This document shows, piece after piece, positions 46,209 through 56,017 of a stretch of 64,000 nt of DNA. This DNA is from Streptomyces cupreus (GTDB lineage: Bacteria; Actinomycetota; Actinomycetes; Streptomycetales; Streptomycetaceae): the NCBI RefSeq assembly GCF_014257025.1, contig NZ_JACMSF010000043.1:1-64000 (forward strand), written 5' to 3'. Under the pieces are notes generated by a model that saw only the letters and a list, made by a program, of their open reading frames with translations, made no database searches and was not told the origin of the DNA. Position 1 is the first letter of the stretch; every line of letters begins with the position of its first letter. The position numbers were made by a program, and so were the translations under genes.

Positions 46209-46814
46209 CTAGCGGGCGCGGTTCAGCGTCTGAAGGGCCGCCTTCAGCAGCTGCCCCACTTGCGGCGTGCCCTCGGCCGCCTCCGCCTGCGGTGCCACGG
46301 CGGACACGGCCTCGTCGGCCTCGCGGGTCGCGTACCCGAGGCCGATCAGCGCCGCGTGCAGCTGGTCGCGCCAGCCCTGGGTGACCGGTGCGCCGACGGC
46401 GGGGGCGCCGATCGGTTCGCCGAGCCGGTCCCTGAGCTCCAGCAGCAGCTTCTGCGCACCCTTCTTGCCGATGCCGGGGACGGCGGTGAGCGCCTTCTCG
46501 TCGCCGGTCGCGACGGCTCTGCGCAGGGCGTCCGGCGAGTGCACGGCGAGCATCGCCTGAGCCAGGCGGGGTCCGACTCCGCTCGCGGTCTGGAGCAGTT
46601 CGAAGACCTGACGCTCGTCGTCGTCCGCGAAGCCGTACAGGGTCAGCGAGTCTTCGCGCACGACCAGGGAGGTGGCGAGCTTGGCGAGCCGGCCGAGGCG
46701 GAGGGTGGAGAGGGTGTTCGGCGTGCACTGTACGGCCATGCCGACACCGCCGACCTCGACGACGGCGGCGTCGGGGGCGAGTGCGGCGACCGTGCCGCTC
46801 ACGAAGGCGATCAT
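46209..46814 (-). CDS. ruvA: Holliday junction DNA helicase subunit RuvA
   Basis: Tetramer that binds four-way junctions and loads RuvB. The 201-residue protein has domain I ([23 protein letters not shown]), the two helix-hairpin-helix motifs ([13 protein letters not shown] and [17 protein letters not shown]) and a C-terminal RuvB-binding domain (about 150-201). ATG 46814 overlaps the ruvC stop (ATGA), so ruvC-ruvA-ruvB form one unit. Confidence 0.96.
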   Translation of the reverse strand: MIAFVSGTVAALAPDAAVVEVGGVGMAVQCTPNTLSTLRLGRLAKLATSLVVREDSLTLYGFADDDERQVFELLQTASGVGPRLAQAMLAVHSPDALRRAVATGDEKALTAVPGIGKKGAQKLLLELRDRLGEPIGAPAVGAPVTQGWRDQLHAALIGLGYATREADEAVSAVAPQAEAAEGTPQVGQLLKAALQTLNRAR

Positions 46815-47380
46815 GCCGTACGGCCTTTCGATGCTTTGGATTGCGGTGCTTTGGCTTGCGGTGCTTTGGCGGTGTGCAGGGCCACGGCCTGCTGGAGTCG
46901 GTTCTGGGCGGGGGCGCGCCAGATGTGGCAGATGGCGAGCGCGAGGGCGTCGGCGGCGTCCGCGGGCTTGGGCGGCGCGCTGAGCCTCAGCAGCCGGGTG
47001 ACCATGGCGCCGACCTGCGCCTTGTCGGCGCGGCCGCTGCCGGTGACGGCCGCCTTGACCTCGCTGGGGGTGTGCAGGGCGACCGGGATGCCACGGCGGG
47101 CGGCGCACAGCATGGCGACGGCGCTGGCCTGGGCCGTGCCCATCACCGTACGGACGTTGTGCTGGCTGAACACCCGCTCCACGGCGACGAATTCGGGCCG
47201 ATGCTCATCGAGCCACTGCTCGATGCCCTGCTCGATCGCGACGAGGCGCTGCCCCAACTCGGCGTCCACGGGCGTGCGTACGACACCGACGCCGAGCATG
47301 GTGAGCGGGCGGCCCGCGACCCCCTCGACGACACCGACACCGCACCGCGTCAGTCCGGGGTCCACCCCGAGTACGCGCAC
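46811..47380 (-). CDS. ruvC: Holliday junction resolvase RuvC
   Basis: Dimeric endonuclease cutting four-way junctions. The 189-residue protein has the four catalytic acids of the family: Asp in [11 protein letters not shown], Glu in [11 protein letters not shown], Glu in [10 protein letters not shown] and Asp in [12 protein letters not shown]. The lysine-rich tail (about 165-189) is an actinobacterial extension. GTG 47380 was chosen: GGAGG is about 8 bases upstream and it removes a 19-residue extension absent from the family. Confidence 0.96.
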   Translation of the reverse strand: MRVLGVDPGLTRCGVGVVEGVAGRPLTMLGVGVVRTPVDAELGQRLVAIEQGIEQWLDEHRPEFVAVERVFSQHNVRTVMGTAQASAVAMLCAARRGIPVALHTPSEVKAAVTGSGRADKAQVGAMVTRLLRLSAPPKPADAADALALAICHIWRAPAQNRLQQAVALHTAKAPQAKAPQSKASKGRTA

Positions 47381-47440
47381 CCGCGCCCCCTCCCTCTCGA
47401 TCGCCTGTTTGTGCAGGCTATCGGGTGCCACTGACAACGA

Positions 47441-47475
47441 CGGCGGGCCGGTGGATGTGTCCCACCGGCCCGCCG
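47441..47475 (-). terminator. terminator after yebC
   Basis: A 14-base perfect inverted repeat (CGGCGGGCCGGTGG / CCACCGGCCCGCCG) with a 7-base loop, 25 bases past the yebC stop and before the ruvC start. It suggests that ruvCAB has its own promoter in the remaining short gap. Confidence 0.8.
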
Positions 47476-47499
47476 GAATCCGCTCGGTCCGCGGCAGCG

Positions 47500-48252
47500 C
47501 TACGCGTCGACCTTCTCCATGATCTCGTCGCTGACGTCGAAGTTGGCGAAGACGTTCTGCACGTCGTCGCTGTCCTCCAGCGCGTCGATCAGCTTGAAGA
47601 TCTTCTTGGCGCCCTCCTCGTCCAGCTCGACCTGGACGGACGGCACGAAGCTGGACTCGGCGGAGTCGTAGTCGATCCCGGCGTCCTGGAGGGCGGTGCG
47701 GACGGCGACCAGGTCGGTGGCCTCGCTGATGACCTCGAAGGACTCACCGAGGTCGTTGACCTCCTCGGCGCCCGCGTCCAGGACGGCGCCGAGGACGTCG
47801 TCCTCGGTCAGCTCGCCCTTGGGGACGATGACGACGCCCTTGCGGCTGAACATGTACGACACCGAGCCCGGGTCGGCCATGTTGCCGCCGTTGCGGGTCA
47901 TGGCGACGCGGACGTCGGAGGCGGCGCGGTTGCGGTTGTCGGTGAGGCACTCGATGAGCACCGCGACACCGTTCGGGCCGTAGCCCTCGTACATGATCGT
48001 CTCATAGTCGGCGCCGCCGGCCTCAAGACCGCCACCGCGCTTGATCGCGGAGTCGATGTTCTTGTTCGGAACCGACTGCTTCTTCGCCTTCTGGACGGCG
48101 TCGTAGAGCGTCGGGTTGCCCTCGAGGTCGACGCCGCCCATCCGCGCCGCGACCTCGATGTTCTTGATCAGCTTCGCGAAGAGCTTGCCGCGCTTGGCAT
48201 CGATCACGGCCTTCTTGTGCTTCGTCGTGGCCCATTTAGAGTGGCCGGACAT
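47500..48252 (-). CDS. YebC/PmpR family (TACO1-type) translation or regulatory protein
   Basis: Conserved in nearly all bacteria. Recent work links the family to ribosomes and to polyproline translation, and older work to transcription; the sequence does not decide. The 250 residues have the standard [22 protein letters not shown] start, the long helical domain, and the acidic middle and end ([19 protein letters not shown]). The start is ATG 48252, 48 bases past pdxT. The pdxS-pdxT-yebC-ruvCAB order is a known actinobacterial arrangement. Confidence 0.95.
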   Translation of the reverse strand: MSGHSKWATTKHKKAVIDAKRGKLFAKLIKNIEVAARMGGVDLEGNPTLYDAVQKAKKQSVPNKNIDSAIKRGGGLEAGGADYETIMYEGYGPNGVAVLIECLTDNRNRAASDVRVAMTRNGGNMADPGSVSYMFSRKGVVIVPKGELTEDDVLGAVLDAGAEEVNDLGESFEVISEATDLVAVRTALQDAGIDYDSAESSFVPSVQVELDEEGAKKIFKLIDALEDSDDVQNVFANFDVSDEIMEKVDA

Positions 48253-48300
48253 CTGCCTGTCTCCTTCGCGTAACCCGTCTATGAACGAACGCCAGAGATC

Positions 48301-48906
48301 CTACAAGGACTCCGCTGTCCGGTTCGCGCGCACCATGTCGACGAACAGCCCGTGCACACGGTGGTCGCCGGTCAGTTCCGGGTGGAACGAGGTGGCGAGC
48401 GCGTTGCCCTGGCGGACCGCGACGATGTGGCCGTCGTGCTCGGCGAGCACCTCGACCTCGGCGCCGACGGACTCCACCCAGGGGGCGCGGATGAAGACGC
48501 CCTCCACAGGATCGCCCGCGATGCCCTTCACGTCGAGCGTGGCCTCAAAGGACTCGTTCTGACGTCCGAAGGCGTTGCGGCGCACGATCATGTCGATGCC
48601 GCCGATGGTCTCCTGGCCCGAGCGCGGGTCGAGGATCTTGTCGGCCAGCATGATCATGCCCGCGCAGGTGCCGTAGACGGGCAGTCCGGCACGCACGCGT
48701 GCGCGCAGCGGCTCCATCACGCCGAACAGGACGGCGAGCTTGGAGATGGTGGTGGACTCGCCGCCGGGGATGACCAGGCCGTCGATGTCATCGAGCTCTT
48801 CGGGGCGCCGCACCGGCCTGGCCACGGCGTCGGCCGCGGCCAGGGCGATGAGGTGCTCCCGTACGTCGCCCTGGAGTGCGAGCACTCCGACCACGGGAGC
48901 GGTCAT
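48301..48906 (-). CDS. pdxT: pyridoxal 5'-phosphate synthase glutaminase subunit
   Basis: Releases ammonia from glutamine for PdxS. The 201-residue class-I amidotransferase has [29 protein letters not shown], the nucleophile Cys in [11 protein letters not shown], and the catalytic His-Glu in [13 protein letters not shown]. Start ATG 48906 (GAGG 6 bases upstream) overlaps the pdxS stop by one base (TGATG); GTG 48909 would add one residue. The two subunits are therefore translated together. Confidence 0.95.
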   Translation of the reverse strand: MTAPVVGVLALQGDVREHLIALAAADAVARPVRRPEELDDIDGLVIPGGESTTISKLAVLFGVMEPLRARVRAGLPVYGTCAGMIMLADKILDPRSGQETIGGIDMIVRRNAFGRQNESFEATLDVKGIAGDPVEGVFIRAPWVESVGAEVEVLAEHDGHIVAVRQGNALATSFHPELTGDHRVHGLFVDMVRANRTAESL

Positions 48907-49811
48907 CACCAGCCTCGGTTCGCGTAGCGCTCGGCCTCGGGCAGGGTGTCGCAGTTGATGCCGACCATGGCCTCGCCCAGGTTGCGGGAGGCGTCCGCGA
49001 TGATCTTCGGGTCGTCGTAGAAGGTGGTGGCCTTCACGATGGCGGCGGCGCGCTTGGCCGGGTCGCCGGACTTGAAGATGCCGGAGCCGACGAAGACGCC
49101 CTCGGCGCCGAGCTGGCGCATCAGCGCGGCGTCGGCCGGGGTGGCGACGCCACCGGCGGAGAACAGCACGACCGGGAGCTTGCCGAGCTGGGCGACCTCC
49201 TGCACGAGCTCGTACGGGGCGCGCAGCTCCTTGGCGGCGGCGTACAGCTCGTTGTTGTCGTAGCCGCGCAGCTTGGCGATCTCGTTCTTGATCTGGCGCA
49301 GGTGGCGGACAGCCTCGACGACGTTGCCCGTGCCGGCCTCGCCCTTGGAGCGGATCATGGCCGCGCCCTCGGCGATGCGGCGCAGGGCCTCACCGAGGTT
49401 GGTGGCGCCGCAGACGAAGGGGGTGGTGAAGGCCCACTTGTCGGAGTGGTTGACCTCGTCGGCCGGGGTGAGGACCTCGGACTCGTCGATGTAGTCCACG
49501 CCGAGGGACTGCAGGACCTGGGCCTCGACGAAGTGGCCGATGCGGGACTTGGCCATCACCGGGATGGAGACCGCGTCGATGATGCCCTCGATCATGTCCG
49601 GGTCGGACATCCGGGCCACGCCGCCGTCCTTGCGGATGTCGGCCGGGACCCGCTCCAGGGCCATGACGGCGACGGCGCCCGCGTCCTCGGCGATCTTCGC
49701 CTGCTCCGGCGTGACGACGTCCATGATCACGCCGCCCTTGAGCTGCTCGGCCATGCCGCGCTTCACGCGGGCGGTGCCGGTTGCGGGAGCCTGGTTCTCG
49801 GTGATGGACAC
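48906..49811 (-). CDS. pdxS: pyridoxal 5'-phosphate synthase lyase subunit
   Basis: Builds pyridoxal phosphate from ribose 5-phosphate, glyceraldehyde 3-phosphate and ammonia. The 301-residue TIM-barrel protein has [12 protein letters not shown] with the Schiff-base Lys, [25 protein letters not shown] with the second Lys, and [14 protein letters not shown]. Starts with GTG 49811. The 116 bases before it contain no recognised PdxR site. It is followed at once by pdxT. Confidence 0.97.
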   Translation of the reverse strand: MSITENQAPATGTARVKRGMAEQLKGGVIMDVVTPEQAKIAEDAGAVAVMALERVPADIRKDGGVARMSDPDMIEGIIDAVSIPVMAKSRIGHFVEAQVLQSLGVDYIDESEVLTPADEVNHSDKWAFTTPFVCGATNLGEALRRIAEGAAMIRSKGEAGTGNVVEAVRHLRQIKNEIAKLRGYDNNELYAAAKELRAPYELVQEVAQLGKLPVVLFSAGGVATPADAALMRQLGAEGVFVGSGIFKSGDPAKRAAAIVKATTFYDDPKIIADASRNLGEAMVGINCDTLPEAERYANRGW

Positions 49812-49927
49812 GGGTTGACCTCACATACGTGAAAAGAGGGTTTCTACCGCACTGAGGAAACGTGAATGGACCAGGCCACATCAAGGGCCAATGGTGAGGC
49901 GGTGGATCCTTTTCGCGTACGGACCCG

Positions 49928-50470
49928 CTAGGCGGCCCGGTCCGTCAGTGCCGATGGCGGCTCGTCGTCCATCTCGAAGGCCATCGGGAACGGCGCGTGG
50001 CCGGCCAGCCGGAACCAGCGCACCTTGCGGTGCCGGCGCAGTGCCCGGGCGGCGCGCACGGCGTCGTTGTGGAAGCGCCGGGCCATCGGCACCCTGCGCA
50101 CCGCCTCGGTGAGTTCACGGGCGGCGGCCTCTCCCCCGGGCGCCTGGCGGACCTCCTCGACCTGCTGGGTCTCGGCGAACACGGCCCGCAGCGCCTGGCT
50201 CAGCTCGCTCTCGGCGACCTCCCGCTGCTCCTCCTCGGCCTGCCGGGCGGCATGGGCGGCCTCGTAGAGGACGATCGAGGCGGCCGGGTCGAGCACCCCG
50301 GAGGTCGCGAGTTCCTGGGTCACCGAGGCCCGCCTGAGCAGTTGCGCGTCGAGCGCGGCGCGGGTCGCGTCGATCCGGGCGTGCAGCCGGTCGAGCCGGC
50401 CCGCGGTCCAGCTCAGGTACAGGCCGATCGCGACAAGGGCGACGAGGATCCAGATGAGGGTTGCGGTCAC
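49928..50470 (-). CDS. LemA-like single-pass membrane protein
   Basis: Function unknown. The 180-residue product has a membrane helix at about residues 5-22 (LIWILVALVAIGLYLSW), then a long helical domain (coils with RIDATRAALDAQLLRRASV) and a C-terminal RRFHNDAVRAARALRRHRKVRWFRL-type basic region with a final GHAPFPMAFEMDDE. This resembles the overall layout of LemA proteins but the match is loose. The start could be GTG 50470 or TTG 50479; neither has a strong ribosome binding site. It lies just upstream of pdxS and is separated from pimA by the repeat tract. Confidence 0.7.
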   Translation of the reverse strand: MTATLIWILVALVAIGLYLSWTAGRLDRLHARIDATRAALDAQLLRRASVTQELATSGVLDPAASIVLYEAAHAARQAEEEQREVAESELSQALRAVFAETQQVEEVRQAPGGEAAARELTEAVRRVPMARRFHNDAVRAARALRRHRKVRWFRLAGHAPFPMAFEMDDEPPSALTDRAA

Positions 50471-50511
50471 GGGCGGCAAGGTTACCGAGGTGCGGGCCCG
50501 GCCTTACGAGC

Positions 50512-50780
50512 GCCCACGCGCGTGCGGGGTTGCCCGAGCCCACGCGCGCGTGCGGGGTTGCCCGACCCCACGCGCGCGTGCTCAGTCCCACGTGAGCCCC
50601 ACGCGCGTGCCCGGGATTGATCCCAGGCCCCACGCCGCCCGTCCCCAGTCCACGCGCGTGCCCGGGACTGACCCGAGTCCCCACGCAGCCCGTCCCCAGT
50701 CCCACGCGAGCCCCACGCGCGTGCCCGGCCGAGGCCCCACGCGCCCGTGCTCAGTCCCGCGAGCCCCACGCTGCCCGTGC
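50512..50780. repeat. degenerate tandem repeats built on CACGCGCGTG
   Basis: About a dozen imperfect copies, 8-32 bases each, of a unit starting CCCACGCGCGTGC and ending in CGGGGTTGCCCGA, CCGGGA-type or CTCAGT segments. Seven copies contain CACGCG, and the palindrome CACGCGCGTG occurs repeatedly. The tract fills the gap between the pimA stop and the LemA-like gene start. Long open frames through it in all directions are low-complexity artefacts. Possible roles are polymerase pausing, protein binding or simple repeat expansion. Confidence 0.85.
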
Positions 50781-51944
50781 TCAGTCCCGTGCCAGCCCCA
50801 GCCGTGCGCGCAGCCCCGGCGGCCGCTCGTCCGCCGCCACCGCCGTCGTTCCGTCGGTCACCGTCTCGTACACCGAGAGGATGTCGGCACCGACCGTCGA
50901 CCAGTCGAACCGGCGGACATGGGCGCTGCCCCGCTCGCGCAGTTCCGCGCGGCGCGCAGGGTCCTCCAGCAGCCGTATCGCCGCCTCTGCGAGCGCGTCG
51001 GCGTCCTCGTTGGCGAACAGCTCGCCCGCCGCTCCCTGGTCCAGCACCTGGGCGAAGGCGTCCAGGTCCGAGGCGAGCACAGGCGCGCCCGCCGACATCG
51101 CCTCGACCAGGATGATCCCGAAGCTCTCGCCGCCGGTGTTGGGGGCGATGTACAGGTCGACACTGCGCAGGAAGCGCGCCTTGTCCTCGTCGCTGACCAT
51201 GCCGAGGAACTGCGCGCGCGAGCGCAACTCCTCGGGCAGGTTCTCCACCGCCTCCTCCGCGTCGCCGCGCCCGGCGACCAGCAGCCGGGTCTGCGGCCGG
51301 GCGGCGAGGATCCTCGGCAGCGCCTTCATCAGCACCGGCAGTCCCTTGCGGGGCTCGTCGATACGGCCGATGAAGCCGATCGTGTCGCCCTGCCACTCCG
51401 GCTTGGGCTCGGCCTTGGCGAAGAAGTCGACGTCGACGCCGTTCGGGATGACGACCGCGTCCCCGCCCAGGTGTTCCACCAGCGTGCGGCGGGCGTACTC
51501 GCTCACCGCGATGCGCGCGCTGATCTTCTCCAGGGCGGCCTGGAGGATCGAGTACGCGGCGATCATGGCCTTGGAGCGCGGGTTGGAGGTGTGGAAGGTG
51601 GCGACGAGCGGCCCCTGCGCGGCCCAGCAGGTCAGCAGGCCGAGGGACGGCGAGGACGGCTCGTGGATGTGCACGACGTCGAAGGCGCCGTCGTGCAGCC
51701 AGCGCCGTACGCGCGCGGCCGACAGGAAGCCGAAGTTCAGCCGGGCCACCGAGCCGTTGTACGGCACCGGGACCGCGCGGCCGGCCGAGACGACGTACGG
51801 CGGCAGCGGGGTGTCGTCGTCGGCGGGGGCGAGCACGGACACCTCGTGGCCGAGCCTGATGAAGTACTCGGCGAGGTCGCGGATGTGGAACTGGACGCCG
51901 CCCGGCACGTCCCAGGAGTACGGGCAGACGATGCCGATCCTCAC
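50781..51944 (-). CDS. pimA: phosphatidylinositol alpha-mannosyltransferase PimA (GT4)
   Basis: Transfers the first mannose from GDP-mannose to phosphatidylinositol at the inner face of the membrane. The 387-residue GT-B protein begins VRIGIVCPYSWDVPGGVQFHI, and has the donor-binding GFIGRIDEPRKGLPVL and the E-x7-E motif region NTGGESFGIILVEAMSAGAPV. GTG 51944 forms a GTGA overlap with the acyltransferase stop, and AAGGG lies 6 bases upstream. The operon context with pgsA and an acyltransferase matches the mycobacterial pimA locus. Confidence 0.93.
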   Translation of the reverse strand: MRIGIVCPYSWDVPGGVQFHIRDLAEYFIRLGHEVSVLAPADDDTPLPPYVVSAGRAVPVPYNGSVARLNFGFLSAARVRRWLHDGAFDVVHIHEPSSPSLGLLTCWAAQGPLVATFHTSNPRSKAMIAAYSILQAALEKISARIAVSEYARRTLVEHLGGDAVVIPNGVDVDFFAKAEPKPEWQGDTIGFIGRIDEPRKGLPVLMKALPRILAARPQTRLLVAGRGDAEEAVENLPEELRSRAQFLGMVSDEDKARFLRSVDLYIAPNTGGESFGIILVEAMSAGAPVLASDLDAFAQVLDQGAAGELFANEDADALAEAAIRLLEDPARRAELRERGSAHVRRFDWSTVGADILSVYETVTDGTTAVAADERPPGLRARLGLARD

Positions 51945-52861
51945 GACGAGCCCTTCTGGGGGTCGAGATCCGGGTCGAGATCGGCCACCCACAAGCGCTG
52001 AAGCATGTGCCAGTCCTCCGGATGCTCGGCGATCCCCGTGGCGAAGGCGTCGGCCAGCGCCTGTGCCATGACAGACGTCTTCTCGGCCCGGGTACCTGTC
52101 TCGGGCACCTCGACCGGGGGATGCACCCGCCCCCGCATCACGGGCGAGTCGTCGTACCAGAGCGTGACGGGCAGCAGCAGCGCGCCGGTCTGCTGGGCGA
52201 GCAGGGCAGGGCCGGCCGGCATCCGGGCCGTCTCGCCGAAGAACTTGACCTCGACGCCGGAGGCGGACAGATCGCGGTCGGCGACCAGGCAGACCAGTCC
52301 GCCGTCGCGCAGCCGCCGGGCCAGCGTGCCGAACGCGGAGCCGCCGCTGTGCGGCAGGACCTCCATGCCGAGGCCCTCCCGGTAGGCGACGAACCGGTCG
52401 TACAGTGTCTCCGGCTTCAGGCGCTCGGCGACCGTCGTGAACCGCGTCTCCAGCTTGGTGGTCACCCAGGCACCGGCGAGGTCCCAGTTGCCGAGGTGCG
52501 GCAGCGCCAATATGACGCCCCTGCCGGACGCGAGGCCCTCGGTGAGGTAGTGCACGTCCTTGGGGTCGAACCCCGTCTTGACGCGTTCCGCGCTCCAGGC
52601 CGGGAGCCGGAAGGACTCCATCCAGTAGCGCAGGTACGAGCGCATGCCCGCGCGCGAGAGCTCGGCGAGGCGCTCCGGGCTCGCGTCGGGCACCACGCGC
52701 GCGTAGTTGTTCTCCAGCCGCAGCACCCCCTTGCCGCGTCGCTTCCAGGCGGCGTCGGCGATGGTGCGGCCGAGCCGTACGGCGACCGGCTCGGGGAGCT
52801 TCTTGACGGTGCCCCAGCCCAGGCCGTACAGCGCGTCCGTCAGCCGTTCCTGGGCGTTCAT
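51941..52861 (-). CDS. phosphatidylinositol mannoside acyltransferase (PatA-like)
   Basis: Adds a fatty acyl chain to the mannose of PIM. It belongs to the lauroyl/myristoyl acyltransferase (LpxL-like) family. The 306-residue protein has the HX4D catalytic motif in LPHLGNWDLAG, then VLPHSGGSAFGTLARRL and CLVADRDLSASGVEVKFFG, the usual conserved blocks. ATG 52861 overlaps the pgsA stop by ATGA, and the end overlaps pimA. The mycobacterial counterpart is called PatA; I give no symbol because substrate proof is not in the sequence. Confidence 0.88.
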   Translation of the reverse strand: MNAQERLTDALYGLGWGTVKKLPEPVAVRLGRTIADAAWKRRGKGVLRLENNYARVVPDASPERLAELSRAGMRSYLRYWMESFRLPAWSAERVKTGFDPKDVHYLTEGLASGRGVILALPHLGNWDLAGAWVTTKLETRFTTVAERLKPETLYDRFVAYREGLGMEVLPHSGGSAFGTLARRLRDGGLVCLVADRDLSASGVEVKFFGETARMPAGPALLAQQTGALLLPVTLWYDDSPVMRGRVHPPVEVPETGTRAEKTSVMAQALADAFATGIAEHPEDWHMLQRLWVADLDPDLDPQKGSS

Positions 52862-53535
52862 TTCGCCGCCTCGCTCCCCTGCGTGGCGTTCTCCCGCGCG
52901 GCCGCCGCGTCGGCCTCGGCGGACTCCCGGCGCACGGTGACCACCCGCTGGATCAGCGTGACCAGGCTGCCCACGGCGACGATCCACAGCGCGACGGGCA
53001 GCAGGTACTGGATGCCGGGTACCCCGAACTTGTGCAGGCCCGCGAAACCGGCCGCCACCAGGGAGATCACCAGCCGCTCGGCCCGCTCGACCAGACCGTT
53101 CACGGCGACCGGAAGACCGATCGACTCACCCCGGGCCTTGGTGTACGACACCACCTGGCCGCTCGCCAGACAGAAGATCGAGACGGCGCACAGGACGAGG
53201 TCGTCGCCGCCACCGGCGTACCAGAGCGCGAAACCGCCGAAGATCGCGCCGTCGGCGACGCGGTCGAGCGTGGAGTCCAGGAAGGCGCCCCAGCGGCTGG
53301 AGCGCCCCAGCTGGCGGGCCATGTTGCCGTCGACGAGGTCGGAGAACACGAAGAGCGTGATCACCACCGTGCCCCAGAAGAACTCGCCCTGCGGGTAGAA
53401 CACCAGCGCGCCCGCGATCACGCCGGCGGTGCCGATCAGCGTGACCGTGTCGGGGCTGACGCCCCGCCGGATCAGAAACGCGGCGAACGGTGTGAGGACA
53501 CGCGTGAAGAATGCACGCGCGTACTTGTTCAGCAT
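52858..53535 (-). CDS. pgsA: phosphatidylinositol phosphate synthase (CDP-alcohol phosphotransferase)
   Basis: Joins CDP-diacylglycerol with inositol phosphate in the membrane, the first committed step toward PIMs. The 225-residue multi-pass protein has the full signature D66-x2-D69-G70-x2-A-R74-x8-G83-x3-D87-x3-D91 (DLVDGNMARQLGRSSRWG). Six membrane helices are expected. ATG 53535 was chosen, near GGGAAGG; an in-frame ATG at 53592 is possible. It shares a transcript with the acyltransferase and pimA, as in mycobacteria. Confidence 0.92.
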   Translation of the reverse strand: MLNKYARAFFTRVLTPFAAFLIRRGVSPDTVTLIGTAGVIAGALVFYPQGEFFWGTVVITLFVFSDLVDGNMARQLGRSSRWGAFLDSTLDRVADGAIFGGFALWYAGGGDDLVLCAVSIFCLASGQVVSYTKARGESIGLPVAVNGLVERAERLVISLVAAGFAGLHKFGVPGIQYLLPVALWIVAVGSLVTLIQRVVTVRRESAEADAAAARENATQGSEAAK

Positions 53536-53798
53536 GGCCTTCCCGAGGTTCGGTGTGGCCGCGCGGCCCCTGCTGGCCACCGGCTGGCCCATCGTAGCCA
53601 CGCGCGTGCGTGGGCGGCGGCCGGGCGCCCGTTCCCGCGACGCGCGCGAGCGGCGGGCGCGATCACGTCCGCCGTATGGACGCACCGTGACGGGAGTGGA
53701 AAGCTCGAAGAACCGCGGGCGTCACCGGAGCCGCCACCGCACGCGGATCCGCATGTCCGCGCCCACAGAAGACCTCACCGTGCACGGGAGGCAAGGCC

Positions 53799-55997
53799 AT
53801 GGGCGACAAGGCGAACGCACACCCCGGAGCCGCCGGCAGGGCAACAGCGGCCGACCACCCCGCGTCCGTACGGAATGTGGTGCTGGTCGGCCACTCCGGA
53901 TCGGGCAAGACGACATTGGTGGAAGCTCTCGCACTCACCGCGGGGGCAGTGAACCGGGCGGGCCGCGTCGAGGACGGCGGCACCATTTCCGACTACGACG
54001 ACATCGAGCACCGCCAGCAACGGTCCGTACAGCTCTCCCTGGTGCCCGTCGAATGGGACGGCATCAAGGTCAATCTTCTGGACACCCCCGGATACGCCGA
54101 CTTCGTCGGGGAACTCAGGGCCGGTCTGCGGGCGGCGGACGCGGCCCTTTTCGTCGTCTCCGCCTCGGACGGCGTGGACGGCTCGACCCGCATGGTGTGG
54201 GAGGAGTGCGCGGCGGTCGGCATGCCGCGCGCCATCGTGATCACCCACCTGGAGGCCGCGCGGGCGGACTACGAGGAGATGACGCGGATCTGCGCGGACG
54301 CCTTCGGCGCCGACGACCCCGACGCCGTGCTCCCGCTGTATCTGCCGCTGCACGGCCCGCAGGCGCCGGACGGGCACGCGCCCGTGACCGGGCTGATCGG
54401 GCTGCTGTCGCAGAAGCTGTTCGACTACTCCTCCGGGGAGCGCAAGGAGTCCGAGCCGGGCGAGGACCTGCTGCCGGGGATCGAGGAGGCCCGCAACCGG
54501 CTCATCGAGGGGATCATCGCCGAGAGCGAGGACGAGACCCTCATGGACCGCTATCTCGGCGGCGAGCAGGTCGACGTCAAGACGCTCATCCAGGACCTGG
54601 AGCGCGCCGTCGCGCGCGGGGTCTTCTTCCCCGTCCTGGCCGCCGCCCCCGCGGCCGAGGGCGCCCGCCAGGGGCTCGGCACCGTCGAGCTGCTGGAGCT
54701 GATCACGGGCGGCTTCCCGACCCCGCTGGAGCGCGAGGCACCCCGGGTCACCACCGTCGACGGCAAGCCGCGCGAGCTGAAGCTGTGCGATCCGGACGGG
54801 CCGCTGGTCGCGGAGGTCGTGAAGACCGCGTCCGATCCCTACGTCGGCCGCGTCTCGCTCGTCCGCGTCTTCTCCGGCACCCTGCGCCCCGACGAGACGG
54901 TCCATGTCTCCGGGCACGGGCTCGCCGACCGCGGGCACGAGGACCACGACGTCGACGAGCGGATCGGCGCGCTGTCCCGGCCGTTCGGCAAGCAGCAGCG
55001 GGCCCTCACCCACTGCATCGCGGGCGACCTGGCGTGCGTGGCGAAGCTGAACCGCGCGGAGACCGGCGACACCCTCTCCGCCAAGGACGACCCGCTCCTG
55101 ATGGAGCCCTGGGAGATGCCCGACCCACTGTTGCCGCTCGCCATCCAGGCGCACAGCAAGCAGGACGAGGACAAGCTCTCCCAAGGCCTGTCCCGGCTGG
55201 TCGCCGAGGATCCCACGATGCGTCTGGAGCAGAACCAGGACACCCACCAGGTGGTCCTGTGGTGCCTCGGCGAGGCCCACTCCGACGTCGCCCTGGAACG
55301 GCTGCGCAGCCGCTACGGCGTCCAGGTCGACGTCGTACCGCACCGGGTCTCCCTTCGGGAGACGTTCGCCGCCAAGTCGGCCGGGCGCGGGCGGCATGTG
55401 AAGCAGTCCGGCGGGCACGGGCAGTACGCGATCTGCGAGATCGAGGTCGAACCGCTGCCCGGCGGCTCGGGCATCGAGTTCGTGGACAAGGTGGTCGGCG
55501 GAGCGGTACCGCGGCAGTTCGTCCCGTCCGTCGAGAAGGGCGTACGCGCCCAGGCCGCCAAGGGCGTCGCGGCCGGCCATCCGCTCATCGACGTACGGAT
55601 CACCCTGCTCGACGGCAAGGCGCACTCCGTGGACTCCTCCGACGCCGCCTTCCAGACGGCGGGTGCGCTGGCGCTGCGGGAGGCCGCGTCCGACGCGAGG
55701 ATCCATCTCCTGGAGCCGGTCGCCGAGGTGAGCGTGCTGGTCGGCGACGAGTACGTGGGCGCCGTGATGAGCGACCTGTCCGGCCGGCGCGGCCGGGTGC
55801 TCGGCACCGAGCAGACCCCGGGCGGGCGCACGCTGGTCCGCGCCGAGGTGCCGGAGATCGAGATCGGCCGGTACGCCGTCGATCTGCGCTCCCTCTCGCA
55901 CGGCACGGCCCGCTTCAACCGCTCCTACGCGCGGCACGAGCCGATGCCACCGCAGATCGCCGAGAGGATCCGTGAAGAGACCCGGGATTCCGCGTAG
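53799..55997 (+). CDS. EF-G-like GTPase with degenerate G3/G4 motifs
   Basis: Translation-factor-like protein with the full five-domain EF-G layout (732 aa). G1 is intact (GHSGSGKTTL, 31-40). G3 is DTPGYADF with Tyr99 in place of the catalytic His of EF-G. G4, normally NKxD, reads T149-H-L-E152, so guanine recognition should be weakened or changed. Domain IV and the end resemble EF-G (ARFNRSYARHEPMP). The canonical fusA lies elsewhere, so this is the EF-G2-like paralogue found in Streptomyces and mycobacteria, whose role is unknown. The gene is alone on the plus strand, divergent from pgsA. Confidence 0.85.
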   Translation: MGDKANAHPGAAGRATAADHPASVRNVVLVGHSGSGKTTLVEALALTAGAVNRAGRVEDGGTISDYDDIEHRQQRSVQLSLVPVEWDGIKVNLLDTPGYADFVGELRAGLRAADAALFVVSASDGVDGSTRMVWEECAAVGMPRAIVITHLEAARADYEEMTRICADAFGADDPDAVLPLYLPLHGPQAPDGHAPVTGLIGLLSQKLFDYSSGERKESEPGEDLLPGIEEARNRLIEGIIAESEDETLMDRYLGGEQVDVKTLIQDLERAVARGVFFPVLAAAPAAEGARQGLGTVELLELITGGFPTPLEREAPRVTTVDGKPRELKLCDPDGPLVAEVVKTASDPYVGRVSLVRVFSGTLRPDETVHVSGHGLADRGHEDHDVDERIGALSRPFGKQQRALTHCIAGDLACVAKLNRAETGDTLSAKDDPLLMEPWEMPDPLLPLAIQAHSKQDEDKLSQGLSRLVAEDPTMRLEQNQDTHQVVLWCLGEAHSDVALERLRSRYGVQVDVVPHRVSLRETFAAKSAGRGRHVKQSGGHGQYAICEIEVEPLPGGSGIEFVDKVVGGAVPRQFVPSVEKGVRAQAAKGVAAGHPLIDVRITLLDGKAHSVDSSDAAFQTAGALALREAASDARIHLLEPVAEVSVLVGDEYVGAVMSDLSGRRGRVLGTEQTPGGRTLVRAEVPEIEIGRYAVDLRSLSHGTARFNRSYARHEPMPPQIAERIREETRDSA

Positions 55998-56017
55998 TTG
56001 GCACCGGGCACAACCCA

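Noticed and set aside
50512-50780. A CRISPR-like array
   Set aside because: Units are of unequal length, are themselves palindromic and have no unique spacers; no cas gene is near.
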